DNA of 64,000 nt from Tritrichomonas foetus. Lineage: Eukaryota > Parabasalia > Tritrichomonadida > Tritrichomonadidae. The notes beneath the pieces are model-generated. The model was not told the DNA's origin. It saw only the letters and a list, made by a program, of their open reading frames with translations, and made no database searches. Positions within the stretch are counted from its first letter, which is position 1. Each line of letters opens with the position of its first letter. Positions 18,995 through 30,468 of this stretch are shown here, piece by piece. The stretch covers positions 1 through 64,000 of the forward strand of contig MLAK01000589.1 of assembly GCA_001839685.1 (NCBI GenBank), written 5' to 3'. Made by a program: the position numbers and the translations under genes.

Positions 18995-21900
18995 ATGGAG
19001 GAAAATCTGGTCAAAACAAATGTAAAGTATCCGGAATATGTTTTTGATAAATACCACAAAACATTTACACCATCAAGTGATAGTTTTGATTTTATTCATC
19101 ATTTATCACTTCCTTCATTTTTTGTTAGTTTTGTTAAAAAAACAACAGAAGTTACCTCCGAACAAAGAATCCAAACAAATTTCATAGGAGAACATTTAAG
19201 TCATTTTCATTCTCAAATTATTCAATTATTAATGATATTTGGTCTTTCATTTTCTGAAACAGATTATATTAATTTTGATAAACTCATGAATCATAAAGAA
19301 ATTTTAGAACAAGAGCTATATATTATCACTAACAAATCAAGCTTCGATTTTATTTCTAATTTCTCAGAAACCATATCCCTTCTTGAAAAGTCATGCAGGT
19401 CAGCTATTTTTCTTTTTAACACATCAACAGGTATTGATATTTATGCAGTTGATAACGGATTTCTTTCCAAAGCACCAATTATCATTGTTTATTCGAAAGA
19501 AAAAGCGAAGATTCTTTTCCCTAAAGATTTTTATTTTTTCACTCGAAATATTAACGAAAAAGAATTTTTTCCAAGTGATGTCAAACAAAAATTATTAGTT
19601 TTAATTTATTATTCATTAATTGAAGATCATTGGGTTCCAAATTATGATAAAACCGATTTGAAATTAATTGTTTCATCACTACTTCAACAACCAACTCGAG
19701 AAGATAATCTTTCATTTAATTTTCAATCATTCCTAACTAATGATGAAATGAAGTTCATTGGATATATTGGACATAATAAAGATGTTTTTCATTATTTCAA
19801 GAGGAAGCATTTTAATCTTGAACGTCCTAAAACACAAAATGGATCACCAAAGATCTATTTTTATAAATACGATGATAAAACCGTTTTTTTAATTTATTGG
19901 ATTCCAGATCGAAGTACATTTATTGATTTATCACCATCATCAGACCTTTTTTCTGAAGCTACCATGCATGCATATCAATGGATGAAATCATTTTGTTCAA
20001 ATGTAATTTTAATTCCTAATTCAGGACTTCAAGATTCATCAATCATAAAACTATCATCAGAACAAGAAATGATGTATAAAACAAGAATTGAAATTGAAAA
20101 AGAAAAGGAAAATAAATTTCAAAAATTTGTTGAACAACAACAAAACTTTCTTAACAATCTTCGTAAAGGAGTTGTTGGTGTTAAACCAACCCAAAACAGT
20201 TTTGATCGATATTTTTTTGGTACATTAGATACTTTATCATATGTGGTTATTAAAAAATCTGAGACTGAAAACTATATTAGATTTAAATCATTACAACATT
20301 TAATTCATTGGATTGAATGGAATTCACGTTCTAGAACTATTTGTTTTGAATTAGATGAATGGAATATTAAAGATAGTTCCATTCTAATTGATGGTATATC
20401 AATTCAACTTAATAATTCACCAATTAATCGATTCAATCATCGAACTAATCACAAAATTTCATGTATTATTTCGAATGAAATCTTTGCCTTTATTCGAAAA
20501 CATACTATTCGAAATATTCATCAAAAAAAGAATCAAAAAAATGATCCAAATAAATCCATTTTAATTTCTAAATTGGTTGCATTTGAAGATGGAACAATTT
20601 CTATCAATCTCAAAACTGATGTTTCTTCATTAACGTCTCATAAATCATATACTATTTATAAATTATGTGAATCTACAACCAAAGGATTAATGCCAACCTA
20701 TGTCATAAAATATGTTAAATTGCATCATATTGAAGGAAACTTTACTTTATTACATTCATGGATTGTTGACAATAATATTTTAGTTTTATTTTATTCCGAA
20801 CTTGAAGAAAAGATCATGTTAATACGATTTAAGAAAGGTTATAATGATAGAACCCCACCATATCCGATTTTTGAAGTTAAGAGTAAATTCAACGATATGA
20901 AAACTAATCCATATTATCGAGATCAAGATAATCCAGGTTTATTTCATGATAATTACAAATATTTTGCATCATTTTGCTCGATTTCAAGAATAATGTTATT
21001 TACAATTTATGAGTATCATGAATTAAAAATTGTTTCTATTGTTGTTAATCATGATTTTACAGGTATTTCTAATTTCAAATCACAACGACTTGATGCTTTT
21101 ATTCCTCTTGAAAACTTATATAAAAATCCTCAAGAACCTATTTTTCCATATTTCGGTGGATTTCTTTTGAATGAAAATGGAAGTGATGCTGCTATGTACT
21201 TTAAATGTTTTTGTCAACTATCATCAGGAGATATGTCATCACAACATTTCATTGTATTGTTTGATCCTTCAAATCTTGTTCCTATAAGAACTGTGCGATA
21301 TACATTAGGAAAAGATGTTCTTCAAAATTTTTCATTGGAGAACAAAAAACATTCTATTCACTTTCCATATTTATATATGAATCATCGTATTCTTTTTATT
21401 GATCGATCTAAATACTGCAATGACTTTGTATATTATGTCCTTTTATATAATCTTGAAAACCCTGATGATATCAGAGAGAGTTCGTATGGAATTCCACATA
21501 ATACAATCACAAAGCAAAACATTGTTGCTTATCATGATGATCCATTAACAATGAGATGCTTTGGCTTTTGGAAATTTTCTGGAATTCCAGTTATGACACA
21601 AATCAAGCAAGAATCAATATCAATTGAAACAACGCTATATGATAAAGTTTTATATCAACAGAAACAAAAATTCCTACTCACTCTCCCAATGGTCTTTAAT
21701 GATAATCACACATTTCTCCCAAATAATTTTGATAATTTTATACTCCCATTTTCATTTAATATGATAAGTCAATTAATAATTCAAACAGGAGCTAATTATG
21801 GATATTCTCTTTCAGATCAAATTGTTTTTCCAGAACCCAAAACAATTCCTTTACATTTCCGTGAAGTTACGATTTTGTCAGAATATTATCATGATGATGA

Positions 21901-23776
21901 ACTTCATGTTGTTTCTGATGATGAACTTATCAGTCTTGTTGAAGCAATCGAAGCAACAGGATGTGTCTATTTGTTTTCATTTATCAAAGAAGATATTTCT
22001 ATTTCAGATATCCCATTTATGTATAATAGTAAATCATTTTTTATAAATCATCTATTTACTACCCCACAAACTGTAGTTCACCAACCAATTGTTGATTCAG
22101 TCACGATCACTGAAAAACAAACATCAAATTTATGCTATAATATCAGAGCGAATAATTTTCCACAATTTGTATTCCTTCGAATGACTACCACATGTAAATG
22201 CTTTCATATTTCAGCTATTGGAGAAAATATTCATTCATTATTAAGTTCAATTACAGGAATTCCATTTTCTTATATTCCTATAAATTCACTTTCAATTGGT
22301 TCACATCCAATTCCAAAAATCAAAGAAAGATATAATATTCTCGATGGTAAAAAAGGAATTAAACCAGAATGTATTAGTGGATTGATTAATGTAATTGGCT
22401 CATTATTCAATACTATTCAATCAAGTTTCGCACAAGTAGTTGCATTTATTTGTGCAATTTCATCAAGTCATACAATTATATTGAAAATCTCAAATGCAAC
22501 AAAAATCATCGAATTTTTTCGAAAACTTATTGATTGTGCCGATCTTCTTTGTGAAGAATTTGAACTTGACTTAAATAGCAAACGAAAAGTTAATGTTGCC
22601 ATTTTTTGTGATCTTGGAAACAATGCCAAACAAATGCAAAATCATATTTCTAATGAAATTGAGCGAATTATTTCTGAACGTGAGCTTGATAAAGATTCTT
22701 ATCTTTCATTAATTTTCAAAATTTCCAATTTTTTCTATTTTCATCAAACAGAATCATCTATTGAAAATGCTAAGATTTTATTTAATCATAATATATTAAA
22801 TATAACTGAATCAAACACATTTACTGATGAAGTTTTACCATCAATTCAAAGAATGGCTTTCATATTTGGACAACAAGTTGATCATGAGGCAAACAATGAA
22901 GCAAAACCTTATATCCCATTTGTTAAGCATGATGAAGATAATGGTTATTGTGAACTACTTTTTAATCTTGGTGAAAGTTTACATAGTGAAGTTGATCAAA
23001 CTCGTAATTCTAAATCACAAACAATTCTTGAGGTTGCAGCTAAATGTGGAAGTGATAAAGCTATTTATTTATTAGGTGCAACATATAGAAAAGATTCATA
23101 TACCCAACTTTCTGCTGACAATCAGGACACAAATACTCTCATGTCGTTATATATTGAAGCCAAAGAAGAAGCAGAATATGTGAATAATCAAACAAATTCA
23201 CTTCCCAAAGATCAAATTGCTAATTTAATTAAATGTGCTAATAAAGGAAACATTGTTGCATTATTTGAATATGGAAAACACCTTTATAATAATGGAAAAT
23301 ATGAAAAAGCATTTGACTATTTTTCACAGTTTTTAAATCGAAAGAATGAAGAGCTTGATATATTTGCACAAGGTCTAGTACTCCGTTATAATCTTGATAC
23401 AATTACAAAACATACAGGAAAAGAAAATAGAGAAGAAATTGACGAGAAATGTGATATTTTCACACACGAATTAAGTAATCCAGAAAAAAGGAAAGAAATA
23501 ATGAAATTTTTATCCAATTATTTCATGAATGAACATTTTCATGAAGCATTCAATTTTATTTATGAAATATTTCATCAACCACAAATTCGGGAAACATTAT
23601 GTATAAAATATCCAAAACATACAAATGCAATTATTCTTGAATTATTGAGTGATTCAACGGCAGATAATTATTCCGAAAAGAGACATTTGGCTTTTAATCT
23701 CTTCAAAATGATTCCTGAAGAAAGGCAAGATTTAGAAGTTAATCTTAGAATTCTTCATTGTTACTTTGACGAATAA
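18995..23776 (+). CDS. Giant protein with C-terminal Sel1/TPR-like repeats, unknown role
   Basis: 1593 residues in a single exon, without signal peptide or membrane helix. Residues 1-350 are mixed alpha/beta. A short coiled coil (IEIEKEKENKFQKFVEQQQ) lies near 362-395. A long beta-rich middle follows that could form a propeller. An alpha/beta segment with VNVAIFCDLGNNAKQM lies near 1200. The C-terminal 260 residues contain Sel1/TPR-like helical repeats, for example AAKCGSDKAIYLLGATY near 1345 and CANKGNIVALFEYGKHLYNNGKYEKAFDYF, read in two parts, near 1412-1446. Sel1 repeats usually mediate protein-protein contacts. No catalytic motif was recognised. The stop codon overlaps a TAAA poly(A)-type signal. 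Confidence 0.75.
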   Translation: MEENLVKTNVKYPEYVFDKYHKTFTPSSDSFDFIHHLSLPSFFVSFVKKTTEVTSEQRIQTNFIGEHLSHFHSQIIQLLMIFGLSFSETDYINFDKLMNHKEILEQELYIITNKSSFDFISNFSETISLLEKSCRSAIFLFNTSTGIDIYAVDNGFLSKAPIIIVYSKEKAKILFPKDFYFFTRNINEKEFFPSDVKQKLLVLIYYSLIEDHWVPNYDKTDLKLIVSSLLQQPTREDNLSFNFQSFLTNDEMKFIGYIGHNKDVFHYFKRKHFNLERPKTQNGSPKIYFYKYDDKTVFLIYWIPDRSTFIDLSPSSDLFSEATMHAYQWMKSFCSNVILIPNSGLQDSSIIKLSSEQEMMYKTRIEIEKEKENKFQKFVEQQQNFLNNLRKGVVGVKPTQNSFDRYFFGTLDTLSYVVIKKSETENYIRFKSLQHLIHWIEWNSRSRTICFELDEWNIKDSSILIDGISIQLNNSPINRFNHRTNHKISCIISNEIFAFIRKHTIRNIHQKKNQKNDPNKSILISKLVAFEDGTISINLKTDVSSLTSHKSYTIYKLCESTTKGLMPTYVIKYVKLHHIEGNFTLLHSWIVDNNILVLFYSELEEKIMLIRFKKGYNDRTPPYPIFEVKSKFNDMKTNPYYRDQDNPGLFHDNYKYFASFCSISRIMLFTIYEYHELKIVSIVVNHDFTGISNFKSQRLDAFIPLENLYKNPQEPIFPYFGGFLLNENGSDAAMYFKCFCQLSSGDMSSQHFIVLFDPSNLVPIRTVRYTLGKDVLQNFSLENKKHSIHFPYLYMNHRILFIDRSKYCNDFVYYVLLYNLENPDDIRESSYGIPHNTITKQNIVAYHDDPLTMRCFGFWKFSGIPVMTQIKQESISIETTLYDKVLYQQKQKFLLTLPMVFNDNHTFLPNNFDNFILPFSFNMISQLIIQTGANYGYSLSDQIVFPEPKTIPLHFREVTILSEYYHDDELHVVSDDELISLVEAIEATGCVYLFSFIKEDISISDIPFMYNSKSFFINHLFTTPQTVVHQPIVDSVTITEKQTSNLCYNIRANNFPQFVFLRMTTTCKCFHISAIGENIHSLLSSITGIPFSYIPINSLSIGSHPIPKIKERYNILDGKKGIKPECISGLINVIGSLFNTIQSSFAQVVAFICAISSSHTIILKISNATKIIEFFRKLIDCADLLCEEFELDLNSKRKVNVAIFCDLGNNAKQMQNHISNEIERIISERELDKDSYLSLIFKISNFFYFHQTESSIENAKILFNHNILNITESNTFTDEVLPSIQRMAFIFGQQVDHEANNEAKPYIPFVKHDEDNGYCELLFNLGESLHSEVDQTRNSKSQTILEVAAKCGSDKAIYLLGATYRKDSYTQLSADNQDTNTLMSLYIEAKEEAEYVNNQTNSLPKDQIANLIKCANKGNIVALFEYGKHLYNNGKYEKAFDYFSQFLNRKNEELDIFAQGLVLRYNLDTITKHTGKENREEIDEKCDIFTHELSNPEKRKEIMKFLSNYFMNEHFHEAFNFIYEIFHQPQIRETLCIKYPKHTNAIILELLSDSTADNYSEKRHLAFNLFKMIPEERQDLEVNLRILHCYFDE

Positions 23777-24325
23777 ATTCTATTTTTAATTTTCTTTTTA
23801 ATTTTTTATTCAATCTCATTTTACTAAAAGTGAGTATTATATATATATGATTCATTTTAATAACATGAAATATGATTGACTTAAATAACTTTTTCTCAAT
23901 TTTCACAAACCAAATCCACTGATTTTTCCCATTCTAATTTCGATATAATTTTCGGTTCTATTTCAGGTTCGATCAAAAAGTTCCATATGTTAACAGCGAG
24001 TTGCTGACTAAAGCGGGAAATCATGAGGTTGTCACTTTTGCTGTTAAAACATATTCACTATAATATACTTGATGGTAGTTTATTACTTGTTTTATCCAAA
24101 CATGATTCAATATTCTGGATCATTATTGATTTTTACTTCATGCAATCAGTTTGATTTTCAGCAATCTTCAAATATCAATTGATTTGTGTTTAAAAACTGC
24201 CCATTATATAATTGCACTATATATGGGGATAGAAATTAGTCTCACTCATGAAAACATCAGAAAAGAATTGATCATGTCTTCGTAGACTTTTGGACAAAAT
24301 TTATTATATAAGGGATTGGGTGATT
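23777..24325. other. Intergenic region, nothing recognised
   Basis: 549 bp of AT-rich DNA between the convergent ends of the Sel1-repeat gene and the ankyrin gene. No repeat, RNA gene or relic was evident. Confidence 0.5.
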
Positions 24326-27300
24326 TCATGAAGGTAATTTTTGTTTCAAGTTTTGAATAGTGATTAATAAATTTTGTAAATCAGGATAATCATTAAAATT
24401 CATTTGAAGAACATTTTTACCATGTTTATTTGGAATATAAAAGTCAATTCGTGGATCTACTATAAATGCAAATGCTTCATTAAGAAAATGTTCTTCAAGA
24501 GAAAACATTAAATGTGTAACTCCTTTATAAACTTCATTAATATTATCAATTTTCTGGACAATGCTTTGAAATGGTGAATATATACAAAATGAATATTTCA
24601 TAAGATTTCGAACTATGTTTGGATTATTACAATCTGCTTTCGATAAAACAAAATCTCGGATGATATTCTTTGGTGATTCATATTTGATTGAAGAATGTTC
24701 TAAGAAAGAAAAGTCATTACATTTAATTCTATCATCATTTGTTAATAATGAAACAGCTTCATAAAATTTACAAGCAAAAATATTTTGAATTTCTTTTTCA
24801 ATTAACAAATATTCTTGTGAATGTAATATAATTTTGAATAATTCAATATTTTTTTGCATTATACAATATCCTACAATAGATGGGGCAATTTTTATATTGG
24901 GAATATTTTGAAGAAAATGAATAACAAGTATGTTTCTCTTTTCAAGAGCAAGTGAAAGGGCAGTTTTTCCATTTCTTTCAAAGTTTAGCATTTCATGCGA
25001 ATTCTTTAGAATCAATTCAATTAATTCTATTTGAATGGAATGGTGAATAGTTTTAAGCTGAGCTACAATCATAATTGGGGGGTATTCATTATGGAACAAT
25101 AAATTAACATTAATTCCTGGTTGGCGTAATAAAAGAAGAGCAATTTTATGATATCCATTGTAAAGTGCAATTCCTAAAGGAAATTCTCCTCTTTCATCAG
25201 TAAAGTTGATTTGAATGTTTTCATAAGTTAGTATTCGTTGAACTAAACATAAGTTGTTCTCTTCTACGGCTGTAAGTAATAAATACCTTGAATCACGTCG
25301 TTCAAATGATTCAGGAATGATCGAGAAGTCGAATCCATGATCAAACAAAATTTGTAAAGTTTTTTCATCCGCATTTGCTAATGGAAGAAAACCATCAAGT
25401 GGTCCGAAATGAGGAAGAATTATGCTTAATAAATAGTGATCAATATGATCAATTGCGAAAACTAATGATTGACGATCAGGTTTTATCTCCTTTGTGGAAA
25501 TGATTTCAAAATATTTTTTATTTTCGTTTTTTAGACTTGCACTAAAACAATTATTTTCTTTGGTATAGTCAATCATATTAAGATTGATTAGATAATTAAA
25601 CAAACCATCTTGATTGTTCTTGATTGAATAGCAGAGAGGAGTTATCCCTTGAAGATTAACATAATTTATTGCTTTAGCACCATGTTTGATTAATAGATCA
25701 CATGCTTCAATTGTAATAACACATGATAATGCAGAAACATTTCTTACAACTAAATCAATCTTGATGTCGGGATGTTCAAGCAAAGCATGAATATATTCTA
25801 ATTGATTATTCGATGTAGCATGTATTAACGCAGTATAATAATTGTCATCATAATAATTAACATCAATATTAATTTGCTTATTATTAATAAATGATATAAA
25901 TTCTTGGATATCAAAATGATTCATTAGATGAATCAAGGTTCCATTTAAATTAAAATTAATTCCAGATAATGTAAGGATATAACTGAATAATTCGATATTA
26001 CCTTCTTCTATTGATAATTGTAATGGTGAAAGATAATCATATTTTTGAACAAAATTCATATCATTGAAACCAAATTGAAGAAGATTTTGAATGATTTGAA
26101 TATTTATTCCGAATTTTCTAATATCTATGGAATTGAATTTAAGTCGATTTGATTCCAGGAGAAGATTTCTGACATTTTTTTCGGATTCATTAATCAAATA
26201 TTCTTTATCTCTAAAATCAAGAACAACTCGTTGATCTTCAATTAAAACTTGAATTGAATGATGTGATTTTGTTTGAACAGCTTTTTGAATGAGTGTAAAT
26301 CCTTTTTTGTCAACAACATTTGGATCAAGATTAGTTTTATTTAATAAATAGGCAAGACAATTTGGATTTTTCAAAGCATAGAATAAAGGGGATTTTGTTA
26401 ATTTCTGATTTGTTATTTCTTCCAATTCATTTGATAAATCATTACTATTAAAATATTTTTTATATAAATTAATATCAGAAAGTTTGACTACAGCCACTTT
26501 GAAAGCACACAAAAGTGTTTTTTTATTGTATTTATCTTTGTTGTGAGAGTGTGTTATTTTTATATGATTATCCCTTAAATATAAATCATATAATACCTGA
26601 AATACATTCTGAGATTGTGATTTTATGATCTCATTTAAATAAATATCCCATTTTTCTGTTTCAAATTTTGTATGATTCACAATTTTTTGTGCGAGTTCTA
26701 AGTCATTTCTTTTACATGCAAACTTGATTAAATCTTCAGAATTAAATATTAATTCAGGATGGTTGAGTAGAGCTAGTATAACATCAACATGCTGTTTTTG
26801 TAGAGCAATTTCTATTGGTGTATTTAAATGTGATTTATTTTTTTTATTAACTTTAATACCTTTCAAAGAAACCAAAAATCCTGCAAGTTCAGGTAAGTTA
26901 TTTAACGAACATCCTGTTAAGGGTGTTTCTCCAATTGCACCCCTTTTATTAATATTAAAAGAGCTTATATTATAAACATATTTGACCAGATTCACTGCAC
27001 CGCACCAAGTCAACAAAGAAAACACTGATCCACCTGTGCTAGTATACGTTTTATTGATATCAAATCCTTTAATCTCAAGGAAATCACGATAGAGTGCAAT
27101 TTGCCTATTGGAAATGTTATTTCGGAAATTAATCCTGTTATTATTATTTATATAGAGATCAACATCAAACTTTTCATCTTGTACTATTAATTTCACGATT
27201 CTCCAAGCGTTGGATTCTACAGCAAGCTCAAAAATATCTTTGTTTTTTGAAAGATCATGTGCGAAACTTGAAAAATAATTGTAAATTTCTATATCGTTTA

Positions 27301-27798
27301 TTTTAATAAGCATGCCTAATAATGTCTGAAATAATGATTGGTTTAATGTTGCATTAGCTTTTGTGAATTCGTTTTTTAGCAAATTATTGTTGAGCGAATA
27401 GATGAGAGATGATAAATATGTAAGATGTGAAGTATGCTCAACTTCTTGGAATAGTTGGTAAACTTCTCTATTATCCAAAACCCCACAATGTAAAAGAAAG
27501 TTTGTTAATTGTGGAATTTCATCTAAAGTATCAAGGATGATAGGAAAATTAAAATGCATAATCGCATTATATAGCACAGAACTATGTTGTCTATTACTTC
27601 TGATGTCTAAACCAGTCTCTTTAATCCAATCATACAATGCAAGATTGCGAAATATGACGCTGAAAAGTAAAATGTCATTTGTTGGTAGTCCTTTTTGTTT
27701 ACATATATGAATAATTTCGTGATTTCCTCCTGCAATAGCATAATTGAATAATCCATGGCGATTTTTATCACTTTTATATAAATCAGTATTATTTAATA
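24326..27798 (-). pseudogene. Ankyrin-repeat protein gene, 3' part (split by mariner)
   Basis: The frame is open from the transposon edge to the stop at 24326. An internal TTG at 27637 is the first start-like codon, so the fragment has no good start of its own. It encodes more than 1100 residues of ankyrin repeats: many units with G-TPL or TALIHAT patterns, loops such as NKRGAIGETPLTGCSLNN, NNQLEYIHALLEHPDIKI and TDERGEFPLGIALYNGYHK. Together with the 29086-30468 piece it forms one gene of about 1616 codons. Residues next to the insertion (SDKNRHGLFNYAIAGGNHEI) continue a trichomonad-type DUF3447 ankyrin domain. Ankyrin proteins are protein-binding scaffolds, and this is one of a very large trichomonad family. 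Confidence 0.9.
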
Positions 27799-27826
27799 TA
27801 GGGTGTCCGGAGGCGTGATGTCACTA
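27799..27826 (+). repeat. Mariner left terminal inverted repeat
   Basis: A 28-bp end that pairs with 29061-29088. Only four central positions differ between the two ends. Confidence 0.93.
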
Positions 27827-28001
27827 CCCACATTAGAAGTGAAATCAATACATTATATTTATAAATAATAAACTATGCAATGTTAACATAAAAATTTTGA
27901 AAACAATTTTTTTTTCTCTTGACTGAAAATAGAGATAAAGAATCTTTTTCATAAAAAAAAAGAATAACTTATAAACGTACACGATGCACGTTTATTAAAA
28001 A

Positions 28002-29012
28002 ATGATTGATCAACATTCAATCATAACTTTTCTGCAGCTTGAAGGAAAAAGGGGCAAAGAAATATATGAAGAAATGAAGAGTGTCTTGAAAGAAAAATGT
28101 TTGTCTCAAAGACAAATCTACCGAGTCATGGCAGAACTGAACAGAAGTCAAAACACACAGCCTGTGAAAAAAGAGAAAAAGTGCCAAAGTTATGATATTC
28201 TTGACTGGAAAATTTTAGATGTTTTAACCGAATTTCCACATTCATCGTGTCGATATATTGCTAATGTTTTAGGTGAACCAAAATCGACAATTTATGATCG
28301 TTTAACATCAAAATTAATGTATAAACATGTGCATCTTCGATGGGTGCCACATATTCTAACAGAAAATCAAAAGGCCAATAGAGTTTTATTGGCAAAAAAA
28401 CTTCTTAAAATTTTGAATGCAGAACAAAAAACTAATTTCACCTTTTTAATAACAGGAGATGAGTCTTGGTTTTATTCCAAGACTGATTTCAATACACAAT
28501 GGATTCCTGAAAACTCAGTAATCCCAACTATTCAAAATCCAGGGTTTCAGATCACTAAATTTATGGTGACTGTATTTTGGAACCCTCATGGGATAATTCA
28601 TATTGATGTTTTGCCGCCAAATGAAAAGTTTAATGCTGCATATTATATTACAGCCATTATGTCAAAAATTGTTGAGTTTAAAAACTCGAATAATTATAAA
28701 AAATTATTTGTTCATTATGACAATGCAAAGCCTCATGTGGCAAAAATTGTCAAAAAATATATAAATGAAAACTCACTAGAATCAGTTCCACATCCGGCAT
28801 ATTCACCTGATTTGGCGCCTAGCGACTTTTTTTTATTTGGAACTATTAAAGAAAAAGTTAAAGGAATTGTTTTTGAATCACCAAGCCATTTGATTCAAAC
28901 AATAGTCCAAATTTTCAATGAAATTCCATCGGAAACTTTGTTTTCAGTTTTTGCAGAATGGCAAAATAGACTGAAAAAAGTTATTGATGCCAATGGAGAC
29001 TACATATTTTGA
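28002..29012 (+). CDS. Mariner transposase (DD34D)
   Basis: 336 residues, the usual mariner length. The N-terminal helix-turn-helix DNA-binding region spans about residues 1-110 and is followed by the WVPHIL motif at 114-119. The catalytic triad is Asp153 (TGDESWF), Asp240 (HYDNAKPH) and Asp275 (YSPDLAPSDFFLF), with exactly 34 residues between the last two, the signature of canonical mariner enzymes. It cuts and pastes the surrounding element at TA sites. There is no frameshift or internal stop and all catalytic residues are intact, so it may be active. It is transcribed opposite to the host ankyrin gene. Confidence 0.97.
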   Translation: MIDQHSIITFLQLEGKRGKEIYEEMKSVLKEKCLSQRQIYRVMAELNRSQNTQPVKKEKKCQSYDILDWKILDVLTEFPHSSCRYIANVLGEPKSTIYDRLTSKLMYKHVHLRWVPHILTENQKANRVLLAKKLLKILNAEQKTNFTFLITGDESWFYSKTDFNTQWIPENSVIPTIQNPGFQITKFMVTVFWNPHGIIHIDVLPPNEKFNAAYYITAIMSKIVEFKNSNNYKKLFVHYDNAKPHVAKIVKKYINENSLESVPHPAYSPDLAPSDFFLFGTIKEKVKGIVFESPSHLIQTIVQIFNEIPSETLFSVFAEWQNRLKKVIDANGDYIF

Positions 29013-29060
29013 AATACTTATCAATAAAAAATGACTTATTAGAAATGACTTTATTATACT

Positions 29061-29088
29061 TAGTGACATCACATTACCGGACACCCTA
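29061..29088 (-). repeat. Mariner right terminal inverted repeat
   Basis: Inverted partner of 27799-27826. Its outermost bases supply the TAG stop that ends the upstream half of the ankyrin gene. Confidence 0.93.
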
Positions 29089-30468
29089 TAATAAATATTT
29101 GAATATTTTAATGGATCCAAAAAGGGCTGCATATTGAATTAATGTTGGCTTATAGTGAAAAATTAGATGCCTATCGAAAATTGATGGTCGAATTCTCTTA
29201 TTGAAATGATATTGTCCACTCTCATTTGTTAGTAGCTGTTGAAAAGTATCGATATCATCATTTCGAATAGTTGTTGCTAAAATATCAGGATTGTAACCAA
29301 TTTCAATATATTTCCTTAATATTTCCCAATTATTTTTTTGCAATTCTTTAAATTCCTGGTAATGTTTCGGAAAGTATTGAAAGCCATGTGATATCTGATT
29401 AATTTGTAAAAGATCAAATAGATCATCAGCTATTTTGTTTTTACCATTTCCATCAATTTTATATGCTTCATGATCATCTGCATCTGCAACAAACCAAAAA
29501 TGAGCGCGTACAGATTGAGAATAATAAACATATTCAAGAACTTCATCTTTATGTAATACATCTAATTTCATTAGTTCCCTAATAATGAAGAAATTTGTTG
29601 AAGATGTGATGTGGGACAAGTAAATTTTGGCAAGTTGGGTCCGAAAACTCTCTTGTTTTCTTTTAGTAAATTGGGCAATAAGTTCGGCTTGAATTTCATT
29701 TTGAAAAGGCCGACATGATGTTGTACAATAGAATAACATACACAATGAAAAATCATCAATATTTTTTGCGGTTGAAATCTGAAAAATTGTGGTGGAAACT
29801 TCGAAGATATCTGAATTTGGTGACAAATTATCAAGTAATTCTTGAATTGTATTTATATCTTCAATGTGGCGCAATTGAACAAGATAACTTGTAATTGCTT
29901 TTACAGTTGTTCTAATGAAACGAATTTCATATTTTTTACCAAAAAAATTCCATTGATCATAGTTATCAGAATCTATTTTTAAAGTATTATTAGCAGATGA
30001 GAAAACTTTTGAAAGTTGATCTAAAAAGTCCTTCTCATTCGGAGTTATTCGAGAATTAAGTTTCGCAATAAAATTAGTATATTTTCCACTCTTTATTGTC
30101 TTTTTTTTAGCTGATATTTTAAATATCACTTCTGTGGATGAACATCGAAATTTTCGGATTTTCACACCTTGTTCTTTGAATCCATGCAAATATTTGATAT
30201 TATGTTTTAAATAGCTTGGTATATTACCATCATCATAAAACAGTTTTTTCATCCGTTTTCTCACATTTTGTAAAGAGAGTCTAGAGAGATGATTAAAATC
30301 ATCATCATCATATATTTGGCCATCATCATAGATATCTATTGAATCTGTTTCCTCATAATCACTCGATGTCATATTTTGGGCAGATCCGGAAAAAAGTTGA
30401 TGTCGGTTTCTTAGAAATTTGAATGAAACATGAAAAATTCGATATTTTAAAATTAAGGGAGAGGTCAT
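29086..30468 (-). pseudogene. Ankyrin-repeat protein gene, 5' part (split by mariner)
   Basis: 460 codons from the ATG at 30468 to a TAG at 29086-29088 that belongs to the mariner end. A second Met is at residue 33. The product has an acidic N-terminus, a helical middle typical of trichomonad DUF3447/ankyrin proteins, and the start of the ankyrin array (TLIQYAALFGSIKIFKYL). It is cut in mid-repeat. As it stands it could make only a truncated N-terminal protein. The reading frame is otherwise undamaged, so the disruption is young, or the other alleles/copies are whole. Confidence 0.9.

Larger units (their letters stand above)
27799..29088 (+). mobile_element. Mariner element (Tvmar1-like), intact, 1290 bp
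   Basis: Terminal inverted repeats of 28 bp (27799-27826 and 29061-29088) begin TAGGGTGTCCGG. They consist of 12 identical bases, 4 differing, then 12 identical (GTGATGTCACTA). A TA target duplication flanks it at 27797-27798 and 29089-29090. It contains one full-length transposase ORF. Removing the element plus one TA (1292 bp) rejoins the ankyrin reading frame exactly, which independently fixes its ends. The element resembles the Tvmar1 mariner of Trichomonas vaginalis in structure. Confidence 0.95.

Noticed and set aside
27801..29086. Mariner ends placed at GGG...CCC with the inner TA as target duplication
   Set aside because: Removing that interval plus one TA leaves the ankyrin halves out of frame. 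The TAGGG...CCCTA ends restore the frame.
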